NCBI GenBank assembly: GCA_028818225.1
Contig: JAPPOG010000045.1
Coordinates: 1-64,000, forward strand
Source: Gammaproteobacteria bacterium
Lineage (GTDB): Bacteria > Pseudomonadota > Gammaproteobacteria > Pseudomonadales > Pseudohongiellaceae
DNA: 64,000 nt
Direction of reading: 5' to 3'
In this document: piece by piece, positions 45,366 to 53,891 of the stretch
How positions within the stretch are numbered: position 1 is the first letter of the stretch
How the letters are laid out: each line of letters begins with the position of its first letter
The notes under the pieces: model-generated
The model's database searches: none
What the model was told of the DNA's origin: nothing
What the model saw: only the letters and a program-made list of their open reading frames with translations
Program-made: the position numbers and the translations under genes

Positions 45366-48300
45366 TCATCTTGATTTTAGAGTCACTTGAATCGATATTT
45401 GCTGGCCATTTCTCTCTAGCATGAGTTCGATAATATCGCCTGGCGCTGAATTTCGTAACAGGTTGGAATAGTTTTGCATGTCCACAATGGTTTCACCGTT
45501 GTAACTCAACAGTACATCATCTGGCTGCAGGCCAGCTTCTTCAGCAGCTCCATTGGGTGTAACGCCTGAAATTCGCACTCCGTCTCCCGCATAAGAAAAG
45601 TCCGGTATGGTTCCGAGGCTGGCCTCACGTTCGCCCTGCTGCTGAGCCACTTCAATTTGATCGACCCCTTCCAGATTTACTCTCAGTGGATCGATCCTGC
45701 TTCCCAAATAAATAACTGCCTCTTCCAACCATAGAGCAATGTCCGACATTCCCTGAGTATCGAGTTTGCTCAGAGTGTCCGTGGGCTGGTGATAATCGAG
45801 ATGGGTGCCACTAAATAAATGAATAGCCGGTATGCCAGCATTAAGAAAGCTTACATGATCACTGCTGGCAATAGTTTCAGTGGGGAATTCCGAACGCACG
45901 CCGATGGTGAATCCAATTCCCTGTGCCATAAACGGCCATTCGTATGCCGACTCGGTGCCAAATACTTGCAGGGTGCGCCCATCCAATCGACCTACCGCAT
46001 CCAGGTTAATCATGGCAAACAAGTCCTCGGGAACGAATCCGCCTGGCGGATTCTGAACAAAGTATTCGGAACCAAGGAGTCCATACTCTTCACCAGTAAA
46101 CGCAACAAAAATGATTGGCCTTTGGGGAGTAAACGCTCTTGCCACTTTCGTGGCAACCTCGATTAATACGCTGACGCCGGACGCGTTGTCATCAGCACCT
46201 GTAAAAAGCTCGCCCGCCTCATTAATCCCCAGATGATCATAGTGAGCCCCAATTACAATCGGTTGTGCACTGACACTACGGTTAGCCCCCGGAATGACTC
46301 CAACCACATTAGCCAACTCGAGATTTCGAAAACCCGGTACTGCATCACGCCAGCGATGGATATAGGTTCCATCAAGCGGTTGCAGACCAGCAGTTCTGAA
46401 TTGATCGGCAATGTACAGAGCCGCCATATCTGCGCCTTTGCTGCCGAGTTCCCTGCCCTCCAATTCATCGCTGGTCAATCGAGTAGCATGACGCAGCAAT
46501 TGTTCTGGCAGATATTTGGGTGGCAGCGTTGTAAGCGGAGGCATAGCTGGAAGAGCTTCCCAATTAATCTCTGCCAACAAGTCAGCTTTTTTCCATTGCA
46601 TTGGTGAGTTCGGGCTTGACCAGATTCCACTCAAGTCGTTTGTGGGTTCACTGCCAATGAAACTGAGATAGGAGTAACGACCATAGTGAGGAAGCTTCTC
46701 TATCATTCCGGGCATGGCGATCATGTCTTCGATATGAATCCAGCCGATAGCAAGCTCCGGGTCGGCAGGATGTCGGCCGATCAGCACGGTGCTTCTATCC
46801 TGATACTCCACCTCACTCCCTGCTATTTGCACGCCAGTTGGAGATTGCGTAACGCCATAAAGCTCAGTTGCAGTATTTACTAAATCAGTGAATGGATTGT
46901 CTCTGCCCAAAATCCAAACGGACCGATCTGTGGGGATTGTTTCTAGTTGATCGGCATACAGAATGTCGAATTCCACTCCCTGACCAAAAGACTCTGCCAT
47001 CTGTGCCCAATGCTGTCGCTCGGAGCCTGGCAATACAAAGCTGATTCTGCCGGCGCCAAATAATTCGCCGATGGTTGGAGGAGTCTCTTCGCGATCCAGT
47101 TGCCTGAATACATCGAAGTAAGGATCCACCAGCACAGCTTGCAGTCGCCCATAGTCCTCAGCAAAAAAACCTTCCAGTTTCTGGGAAAGCGCGATGTCAA
47201 AAATCTGGGGTTCGGTTTCCCCCTCGTAATAGAGTGCAACAGGAACCTTCAAGCTATATGGATCACCGAATTGCGTCTGGGCAAACATAATTCGGGCACG
47301 GTTACCCGTTGCTTCCTCAACTGAGAGGGAAAGTTGCGGTGCGCCGATACGATTAACCCACTGGTTAAAAAACAGCGATAAATCGAGACCGCTAAGTTCA
47401 GTGAACAATCGCTCAATGTCGGCATAGGATGCCCGCTTATATTTGTAATCAGAATAGAACTTGCGTAGCCCTTCCACGAACAGTTCGTCTCCCAATTCAA
47501 TGCGCAGCATATGCCAGAGCATAAGCGTCTTGCCGTAACCTACCGCCTGCGTTGCAGCCGAGTTACGAGATGTAAATCTTGTCAGTGGAAAATCAGCGTC
47601 CTCTGCAACATAGTTTTTATAGCGAGACAGCATGTCTTTGCGGTACTGCGCTCCCGCCCCATCCATTTCGCGAAAAAGATGATCTGCCAGATAAGCAGTA
47701 AGCCCCTCACTCCAGTTGCCTGATTCATAATCGGGATAAACACCATTGCCCCACCAGTTGTGTAAAATTTCGTGAGGATAAGAAGACTCAAGAATAAATG
47801 GAAAGCGTATGACCTGTTCACCCAACAAAGTGAATGAAGGCATGCCGTAGCCGGTTTCCCAGAAATTCTCTACCAGAGCAAATTTGGAATAAGGATAGTC
47901 GCCTAATAAAGGTTCGTAGAGTTTCAGATAACGCTCGGTAGCATCCATATACCGAGTAGCCAGATTGGAATCCGGGGTACGCAAGTAAGCCAATACTTCT
48001 ACATCCTCTGCTTGCGCAGCGTATTCAGTGAAATTGGCAGCAATTAAATAGATCTCCTCCATGGGGTCCCTACTTTGCCAACCATTTTCCCCAAAGCGAT
48101 CTCCCTGACTTACCGATTTCCAGGTAGATGCTGTATCGACAAACTGTACTTCCATATCGAAGGTGACTAATCGATCACCGAAAATTGGAAACCAGGCGCT
48201 GCCGTAATTCAGGTAGACACCCTGCTCACCAATAATACCGGATGTCTCTGAAAAGCTTTGGGCATATTCCGGACTGGATTGTTCTGCCAGATCGTAAATA

Positions 48301-48692
48301 GACCCACTATAGATTAGCAGTGCCTGACCATAATCAGTGCCCGGGACACTCAGGGAGTAATCATTGGTAGCAGCCGCAAGTCCACCGGTGGCATTTATGC
48401 CAACGTTGCTTTCCGGTTCGTTATTACTGAGCTGTTGCAGAGTACCCGTGACGCTGGATATGGCTAAATTGCTGTTAAGCTCAAAACGAATTGCCTGACT
48501 CTGCAAATGCTCCGGAAAAGTAATCGTATCCTCTACAGTAATCTGTCGACCAATCGGATCCAGCAAGACCTTCAGGCTATGATGAATAGGCGGATCAGAT
48601 TCTTGCGGCGCTGGCAATTGAACCGGTTGTTGCCCTGCAACGACTGAAGGCAATCCTATAAAGAGAAGAAAGAAAAACGTTAGGCGCTTCAT
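45366..48692 (-). CDS. Exported M1-like / M28 metallopeptidase fusion with C-terminal PDZ domain
   Basis: About 1108 residues, starting at ATG 48692 (MKRLTFFFLLF) with a signal peptide ending VVAGQ. Domain 1 (about 35-530) is M1-like: HEILHNWWGN (His307, Glu308, His311) with Glu329 in SEGLTAY, and GYGMPSF in place of the usual GAMEN. A linker domain follows. Domain 2 (about 720-1000) is an M28 aminopeptidase with ligands in GAHYDH (His817), GADDNASG (Asp834/835), GEEYG (Glu868/869), NLDAVG (Asp898) and DYHQPTDT (His968). A PDZ domain (about 1025-1105) ends it. Two peptidase families on one chain would cut peptides in the periplasm. It follows the TolB-like gene in one operon. Confidence 0.9.
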   Translation of the reverse strand: MKRLTFFFLLFIGLPSVVAGQQPVQLPAPQESDPPIHHSLKVLLDPIGRQITVEDTITFPEHLQSQAIRFELNSNLAISSVTGTLQQLSNNEPESNVGINATGGLAAATNDYSLSVPGTDYGQALLIYSGSIYDLAEQSSPEYAQSFSETSGIIGEQGVYLNYGSAWFPIFGDRLVTFDMEVQFVDTASTWKSVSQGDRFGENGWQSRDPMEEIYLIAANFTEYAAQAEDVEVLAYLRTPDSNLATRYMDATERYLKLYEPLLGDYPYSKFALVENFWETGYGMPSFTLLGEQVIRFPFILESSYPHEILHNWWGNGVYPDYESGNWSEGLTAYLADHLFREMDGAGAQYRKDMLSRYKNYVAEDADFPLTRFTSRNSAATQAVGYGKTLMLWHMLRIELGDELFVEGLRKFYSDYKYKRASYADIERLFTELSGLDLSLFFNQWVNRIGAPQLSLSVEEATGNRARIMFAQTQFGDPYSLKVPVALYYEGETEPQIFDIALSQKLEGFFAEDYGRLQAVLVDPYFDVFRQLDREETPPTIGELFGAGRISFVLPGSERQHWAQMAESFGQGVEFDILYADQLETIPTDRSVWILGRDNPFTDLVNTATELYGVTQSPTGVQIAGSEVEYQDRSTVLIGRHPADPELAIGWIHIEDMIAMPGMIEKLPHYGRYSYLSFIGSEPTNDLSGIWSSPNSPMQWKKADLLAEINWEALPAMPPLTTLPPKYLPEQLLRHATRLTSDELEGRELGSKGADMAALYIADQFRTAGLQPLDGTYIHRWRDAVPGFRNLELANVVGVIPGANRSVSAQPIVIGAHYDHLGINEAGELFTGADDNASGVSVLIEVATKVARAFTPQRPIIFVAFTGEEYGLLGSEYFVQNPPGGFVPEDLFAMINLDAVGRLDGRTLQVFGTESAYEWPFMAQGIGFTIGVRSEFPTETIASSDHVSFLNAGIPAIHLFSGTHLDYHQPTDTLSKLDTQGMSDIALWLEEAVIYLGSRIDPLRVNLEGVDQIEVAQQQGEREASLGTIPDFSYAGDGVRISGVTPNGAAEEAGLQPDDVLLSYNGETIVDMQNYSNLLRNSAPGDIIELMLERNGQQISIQVTLKSR

Positions 48693-48722
48693 GGTGGCAA
48701 ATCTGCCTTCTCTTGCTAACAA

Positions 48723-49919
48723 CTAGTCCAGGCCCAGCAGTTCGAGGGCGCGTTGATGATTCCAGTTGGCCATATGAATTTGGGAAGTGCCATTCGGAGT
48801 TCGGGTAGTACTCCAGGCAAGACTGCTACCATCCGGTGAAAATACCGGAAGAATATCAGTCCCTTCCGTATTAGTGACCCGTATCGGCGGATTCGATCCT
48901 TCTGGATCGATCATGAACAATTCAAAATTGGCATGACCGAGAATATTGCTTGAGTAGATGATGTAGTCACCACTGGGATGGAAATAAGGGCCCCAGGCCA
49001 CCATGGCATCTGCAGTGAGCTGACGCTGGTTATTGCCATCAATGTCCATAGTCCAAATTTCGGCGCTCATACCATCCGGGTTGAAGCGGCGCCACACCAC
49101 CTTGCTGTTGTCCGGACTGAAAAATGGGCCTCCATCATAACCGGGAGAATGGGTAAGCTGTTTCACATTGGAACCATCTGCATCCATTATGTAGAGATCC
49201 ATAAAATAGGAAGAATCGTCATCGAAAAGTTTCTGTTCGGCCTGACTCAAGGCGCGATTATAGGCATTGCGATTGGAAGCAAACAGGATCTTTGAACCAT
49301 CAGCGGAATAAGAGCCTTCAGCATCATAGCCGTCAGTATTAGTCAGATTCACGATATCTGAGCCATCTGCGTTAGCCTGGTAGATTTCGTAATGCCGATC
49401 GTAGTCCCAGCCATAGGGTCGTTCGATGCCGCTTTCCCGAATGCGGATTTCTTCCGCTTGCTTGGCCATTGCCTCGGGATCTTCATGGGTTGAAGAAAAC
49501 ATTACCCGATCAAGTGTCGGATGAACCCAGGAACAGGTAGTGAGTCCTGTTCCCGGAGACACACGATGTGTCTCACCACTTGCCAGGTCTCGAAGATAGA
49601 TTTGGTAGAAGGGGTTATCGCCGGGAACTTCACTTTGAAATATAAATTGCTCACCGTCGGCTGAGAAATAGCCTTCACCGGACCTCAGGCTGTCTGTAAT
49701 TAACTGGTAAGTTCCCGTCAGCAACTCTGATTCATACTCGGTGTCATACATGTTTGCCGCGGATGGTTCGGCATAAGCTGACGCCCCGGCTACACCATCC
49801 GGTGAATAAGATGCAGATGCCCCAGCGGCACCATCTGGCTGGGCAAGACCAGCGGTCGAGATTAGCAATGCAATACAGGTACTGATGCAAACCAGTCCCT
49901 TCTTGTTAAGAGTTTTCAT
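48723..49919 (-). CDS. Exported TolB/PD40-type beta-propeller protein
   Basis: A 398-residue propeller with a signal peptide ending GLAQ. The mature N-terminus contains a short duplicated segment (PDGAAGASASYS and PDGVAGASAYAE). Blades follow the PD40 pattern: YFSADGEQFIFQSE, SYSADGSKILFASNRN, FFSPDNSKVVWRRF, YFHPSGDYIIYSSN and VFSPDGSSLAWSTTR. Between them are DADGSNVKQLTHSPG-type turns. It lacks the TolB N-terminal domain. The M1-M28 peptidase gene starts 31 bases after its stop, so the propeller may present substrates to the peptidase or bind peptides; that is inference. Confidence 0.84.
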   Translation of the reverse strand: MKTLNKKGLVCISTCIALLISTAGLAQPDGAAGASASYSPDGVAGASAYAEPSAANMYDTEYESELLTGTYQLITDSLRSGEGYFSADGEQFIFQSEVPGDNPFYQIYLRDLASGETHRVSPGTGLTTCSWVHPTLDRVMFSSTHEDPEAMAKQAEEIRIRESGIERPYGWDYDRHYEIYQANADGSDIVNLTNTDGYDAEGSYSADGSKILFASNRNAYNRALSQAEQKLFDDDSSYFMDLYIMDADGSNVKQLTHSPGYDGGPFFSPDNSKVVWRRFNPDGMSAEIWTMDIDGNNQRQLTADAMVAWGPYFHPSGDYIIYSSNILGHANFELFMIDPEGSNPPIRVTNTEGTDILPVFSPDGSSLAWSTTRTPNGTSQIHMANWNHQRALELLGLD

Positions 49920-49949
49920 TACGCATACCCATTGTTGAGATTTGACCCC

Positions 49950-50945
49950 TTAGCCAAATCTAAAATTTTCCTGTTGTGGAAACACACCAAAAAGACCTCC
50001 GGTATGCACAAAAACTATATCGCTTGCGCCCGAAAATTGGCCTTTTTCGCCTTTCTGAATTTCAGTTACCATGCCATGAAAGGCCTTACCTGTATAGACC
50101 GGGTCCAGGAATAGACCCTCGCTTTGAGCGAGTTCGGCGATTGTGTTGAAGACTTCCTGGTCGGCAATTCCGTAACCCGGTCCTACATAACCCTCTATGG
50201 TGTGGATGTCTAAATCTCCTTCGTCAAACTCCATTTTGTAACGCTGTTTCCAGAGAGTCACATCTTCAATGATTTTATCTTCGAAATACTTTGCATCGTC
50301 GCAGACGTTAAAGGCCACGACCTTACCCGGTAAATCAAATAATTTTGAGCCAACTAGCAGTCCACCTTGAGTGCCTCCTGAGCCTGTCGCCATAACGATA
50401 TAGTCCGGTTCCATACCGAGGGCTACAAAATCCTCTTGCAGTTCTTCGCTGGCTGCAATGTATCCCCATAAACCGATTTCATCGCTGGCGCCGGTTGGTA
50501 TGAAGTGGGCTTTTGCGCCTGACTGCAGATACTGCGCTTGCAGTTCACGGGCCAGATCGACATGGGTGCGCCACTTGCCTGGGGGTAAATAAGAAATATC
50601 GGCGCCAGCCAGAAGGTCCATCAGCAAATTCCCTTCGGGGTGCTCAGGTTTTTCACCCCGCAGAATGAGATGCACTTTAAGACCCAGTCGTGCTCCCAAA
50701 ATCGCGGTTGCTCGACAGTGATTGGATTGAATGCCACCACAAGTAATTAAGGTATCGCAGCCCTCATCCAGGGCATAAGCGATGGTGAATTCCAGTTTGC
50801 GAATCTTGTTACCGGAAACTTCGGTTCCGGTAAGTTCGTCGCGCTTAACCCAAAGCTGCACATCGGAGCCCTCCACCTTAAACTTTTCCAGTTTGGTGAG
50901 CGGGGTCGGCAGATTGGCGAGTTGTAGTCGTGATGGATATTTCAT
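49950..50945 (-). CDS. D-cysteine desulfhydrase / ACC deaminase-family PLP enzyme
   Basis: Fold-type II PLP enzyme of 331 residues. The PLP Lys is in EVSGNKIRKLEF, followed by the diagnostic CGGIQSNHCRATA, and the phosphate-binding glycines are in TGSGGTQGG. The family holds D-cysteine desulfhydrase (D-cysteine to pyruvate, sulfide and ammonia), 1-aminocyclopropane-1-carboxylate deaminase and L-cysteate lyases. The sequence alone does not separate these by eye; D-cysteine desulfhydrase is the commonest in gammaproteobacteria. It lies 30 bases upstream of the propeller gene and may be in the same transcript, though without a clear functional tie. Confidence 0.85.
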   Translation of the reverse strand: MKYPSRLQLANLPTPLTKLEKFKVEGSDVQLWVKRDELTGTEVSGNKIRKLEFTIAYALDEGCDTLITCGGIQSNHCRATAILGARLGLKVHLILRGEKPEHPEGNLLMDLLAGADISYLPPGKWRTHVDLARELQAQYLQSGAKAHFIPTGASDEIGLWGYIAASEELQEDFVALGMEPDYIVMATGSGGTQGGLLVGSKLFDLPGKVVAFNVCDDAKYFEDKIIEDVTLWKQRYKMEFDEGDLDIHTIEGYVGPGYGIADQEVFNTIAELAQSEGLFLDPVYTGKAFHGMVTEIQKGEKGQFSGASDIVFVHTGGLFGVFPQQENFRFG

Positions 50946-51630
50946 AGCTATTGAACTTTTGGGTGTGGAGCGCAGTATAAAGGAAGAGTCTGTAATTAAC
51001 AGGAACAGATATCCAATACTTCGCCAGAGCCGCGACGCTCCGCGTTACCCTCGTTTCGCGAAGAAGCCTTGCTGAAGAGCGTAAGTCTTTTCGCTGCACT
51101 CGGCGCTGCGCTTTTATCGTCTCTGTATTGGGTATCTATTTCCTGTTTATCAGCGCCGGCGGCCATTCTGCTGAAGTCTCAGCTTGCCAGAGTAAGTAGA
51201 CTACAAAAATCGAGTATTCGGCCATATTTCTGTCTACCCCCATAAATGAGTACGCAGCAAACCGTTGTACCCAAACAGATTCGCGATTTGGAATATTACT
51301 AACTTCGAGCGACTGATTTTTCGATTGGCAATGTTTTGAGCACAAAAATGGCTGATTATGGAGTCGACAATAAGAGAGGCGTGCCAATTGAATCAAAAAG
51401 GCAAAGTCCGACCGCGCTGCGAGTCAAAGCAGAGCTTTGGCAGGACTTTGCGATCGCACTAGGACGTGCGGGTCGTAACTATCCACCAGGGACAGTTTTC
51501 ATTTTCAAACTCTTGCGAAGGTAACACAGTGCGTCGCGACTCTGTCGACGCAATACACTGCCATTATTGTCTGGTTAAAAATAGCAGAGCTTAGTCAACT
51601 GAGATTTCGAGTAGTAAAGATATCAGCTCA
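50946..51630. other. Intergenic stretch without a convincing gene
   Basis: About 685 bases with short frames on both strands but none with a good start signal. A plus-strand frame ending at 51524 codes for a basic C-terminus (ELWQDFAIALGRAGRNY, then FIFKLLRR) and could be a decayed gene, though it is too weak to call. An imperfect hairpin spans 51527-51560: CAGTG/CACTG outside, CGTCG/CGACG inside, with a bulge. Its role is unknown. I see no tRNA or repeat here. Confidence 0.5.
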
Positions 51631-52038
51631 CTAACTCTTCTTCATTGCATCGTATGCCATTACACCACTCTCTTCTTCCGTGGCTAAAGGCCGAAGCGCT
51701 TCGCTATAGAGAAAGAGATTGGTGAGTACGGCGCGCAAATGAATCGATGCGTTCAGGTTGTCGACTACTTCCGAACCAATCTTTTCCTGCGCCAACATAA
51801 AGGCCAGTGCGGCACCAGCCTTTGTGCAGTCCTCGGCGATGAGTCGTTCGAAGTCGTCCTTGCTGTCAGCGAAGGCCCCAGCAAGATGTTTCATTGCAGA
51901 GGCCATGCTTTCTATGGTGGGTCTGGCGTGAGGTCCGGGGCCATCCTTCTCGAGAGACGGAGGTCGCCCCTGCGCTGCATAGGCAAGCAGGAACTCATAA
52001 CCAGATTCGATGGTTTCAATACTCTGTTCTACATCCAT
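51631..52038 (-). CDS. Small helical protein, last gene of the molybdenum hydroxylase cluster
   Basis: A 135-residue acidic protein with no signal peptide and a predominantly helical pattern. No known motif was recognised. A Pro-rich stretch PPSLEKDGPGPHARP near residues 26-40 precedes the helices. AGGAAG lies before the ATG. It lies 32 bases after the cytochrome b gene and is last in the run 56908 to 51631, so it may be a cytoplasmic maturation or stability factor for the molybdoenzyme; this is inference from position only. Confidence 0.6.
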   Translation of the reverse strand: MDVEQSIETIESGYEFLLAYAAQGRPPSLEKDGPGPHARPTIESMASAMKHLAGAFADSKDDFERLIAEDCTKAGAALAFMLAQEKIGSEVVDNLNASIHLRAVLTNLFLYSEALRPLATEEESGVMAYDAMKKS

Positions 52039-52070
52039 ATTGCACTACTTCCTGAATGAACTCCGACGAA

Positions 52071-52838
52071 TTAGTCTGCTTCCTTCGGCGACCACTTCGC
52101 AGGGTCATGATTGGCAGCTAGCTCATCTTCTGACATCCAGCCAGAAATCATTGATCGCGTATAGAAAATCTTTTCTGGACGCAATGCAAAGTAAATATGG
52201 GTTGCTGCCAGAGCTACCAGCGCCAGAGTCGACAGACCATGCAACAGGAACACAAGTCCAAGCTGATCTTCCGGCATGCTATTTGTCCGATCCCAGAAAG
52301 GCGTATCAATCTGCATAAACATGAGAACTCCAGTGACGATTACAGCTAATACCACAACTGTCACAGCCCAATGCATGCCTTTCTGTTCAAAATAGTATTT
52401 GCCGGGTTTGCGAGCAGAGTCAAACGGCTCAGCAAAATCCTTTGGCAATAGCAGCATCGACTTGAAGTCTTGCCAGAAAGAGGCGCGAATAATATGCGCA
52501 ATCACCAGGAACGTAAGAATCAGACCACTGATCCAGTGAATGTCTAACCAGGCAATGCGCAATCCAAGTATTGGTGCTATACCCGTGAAAATAAGCACCA
52601 AAATACTTGCCGCCATTAACCAATGAAACCACCGATCAATTGATTCGTGTCTTACGACGCGACGACCGTCACCTGTTGGTCTGTCTAAATTTTTCTTGGC
52701 CAGGGCTGCCATTACGATTGCATGGGCAATCAATAGAATGACAATGGCCATGAAAACGACATAGAGTAAATCCCAAGACACACCCAGGATAACTTCTTCA
52801 CCCCAGACGTCTCTCTTATAGCGGACTATTTCTCCCAC
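52071..52838 (-). CDS. Cytochrome b, formate-dehydrogenase gamma/cyt b561-like
   Basis: Inner-membrane diheme-type cytochrome b of 255 residues with about five membrane helices (near 24-45, 70-92, 100-120, 150-172 and 190-215). Candidate heme ligands are His in RHESIDRWFHWLM, DIHWISG, IAHIIRA, LLHGLST and ATHIYFA. Such proteins pass electrons from a periplasmic enzyme to quinone. The start is GTG at 52838 with GAGGG upstream. It follows the FAD subunit gene by 56 bases; a perfect hairpin spans the end of that gene. Its presence suggests the molybdoenzyme donates electrons directly to the quinone pool. Confidence 0.85.
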   Translation of the reverse strand: MGEIVRYKRDVWGEEVILGVSWDLLYVVFMAIVILLIAHAIVMAALAKKNLDRPTGDGRRVVRHESIDRWFHWLMAASILVLIFTGIAPILGLRIAWLDIHWISGLILTFLVIAHIIRASFWQDFKSMLLLPKDFAEPFDSARKPGKYYFEQKGMHWAVTVVVLAVIVTGVLMFMQIDTPFWDRTNSMPEDQLGLVFLLHGLSTLALVALAATHIYFALRPEKIFYTRSMISGWMSEDELAANHDPAKWSPKEAD

Positions 52839-52884
52839 TGTACTACCCTCTTATTCTAATTAGTTTTTCTCAGCTAACGGAGAA

Positions 52885-52907
52885 GATCCGAGGCTTAGCC
52901 TCGGATC
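52885..52907 (-). other. Perfect 10-base hairpin at the end of the FAD-subunit gene
   Basis: GATCCGAGGC (52885-52894), three-base loop TTA, GCCTCGGATC (52898-52907). Read on the minus strand, the loop is the TAA stop codon of the FAD-subunit gene (52895-52897). No T run follows, so it is not a standard terminator. It may shield the upstream message from decay or attenuate expression of the cytochrome gene; both are inference. Confidence 0.7.
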
Positions 52908-53890
52908 GCTCTTTTAACCAGGTTTTGCATTAAAGGCACTTTGAAGTTGTTGTAGTTCAAAGGTCGTGCTCCAGCCGTCGCCATTTCAGCCACAGAGTTT
53001 CCTGTAGCTTCCGAGCGTGCCTGACCGCGAATCGCGCTTTCAACGTCTTCCAAGCGCCGTGGCACACATTCAACGGCACCGCATACGATGCGAGCGTCTT
53101 CTATGTTGCCACCGGAAGTTTTGAAGGCAGCCGCAATATTTACCAGTGCAAAGTCCCATACGTTTCGATCGGCAACTTTCTCAAAGTAAAATTCGGCGTT
53201 CGCCCAGGTGTTTGGAATTCTTACTGCAGTAAGAATTTCACCTTCGTTAAGCACTGTCATGTTCAGGATGTCCCTGTCTGGTCCAACGAAGAAATCCTGA
53301 GCAGGAATTTCGCGCTGCCCACCAGCGCTGGCAACAACCATAGTAGCGTCCAGGGCAACCAATGTCGGTGCAGTGTCAGAAGGCGATACCGCGACACAGC
53401 GACTCGCACCAAACAGTGCATGTTCGCGGTTCAGTCCTTCTGGCGAGTCTGCGTAGCAGATGTTGCCTCCCGCGCGGTAGCAGTCCAATCCACGACGGTA
53501 GTACCAGCAGCGAGTATCCTGAATCAGGTTACCGCCCAATGTACCGACATTGCGGATCTGTGGGCTGGCTACGATACTTGCCGCTTTCGCCAATAAGCCG
53601 TAGCGGGATTGAACTAATGGATTTCTGGCGATTTCAGTCAATGTAGTGACCGCACCGATTTCAATTCCATCAGCTGTTTCCGTGATGCCTTTCCAGGCAT
53701 CAATCTGGGTTAGCTCAATCATGGCGGAAGGAGTCTTATTGCGGTCTTTCAACCAGCCGTAAGTATCCTGACCACCACCTAGTAACCAACCCTCGTTACC
53801 TAATCTGGCTGCCAAGTCCAGAGCTGTTGCTTCATCAGCTGGCTGATAAAGCTCAATATCAGGCATTACGTCATGTGATGTGGCTACCAT
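52895..53890 (-). CDS. FAD subunit of molybdenum hydroxylase, with predicted [4Fe-4S] site
   Basis: About 331 residues, starting at ATG 53890 with GAGG upstream, one base after the stop of the molybdopterin-subunit gene. FAD-binding motifs are LLGGGQDTYGW (about 36-46) and NVGTLGGNLIQ (114-124). Directly after them, Cys128, Cys137, Cys145 and Cys165 fall in the insert region that carries a [4Fe-4S] cluster in PaoB and 4-hydroxybenzoyl-CoA reductase (RCWYYR, CYRAGG, ICYAD, RCVAV). No export signal is seen; co-export with the Tat-bearing iron-sulfur subunit is expected. Confidence 0.86.
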   Translation of the reverse strand: MVATSHDVMPDIELYQPADEATALDLAARLGNEGWLLGGGQDTYGWLKDRNKTPSAMIELTQIDAWKGITETADGIEIGAVTTLTEIARNPLVQSRYGLLAKAASIVASPQIRNVGTLGGNLIQDTRCWYYRRGLDCYRAGGNICYADSPEGLNREHALFGASRCVAVSPSDTAPTLVALDATMVVASAGGQREIPAQDFFVGPDRDILNMTVLNEGEILTAVRIPNTWANAEFYFEKVADRNVWDFALVNIAAAFKTSGGNIEDARIVCGAVECVPRRLEDVESAIRGQARSEATGNSVAEMATAGARPLNYNNFKVPLMQNLVKRAIRG

Positions 53891-53891
53891 A

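Noticed and set aside
51136-51396. 86-codon minus-strand frame in the gene-poor stretch
   Set aside because: No start signal and no recognisable protein pattern.
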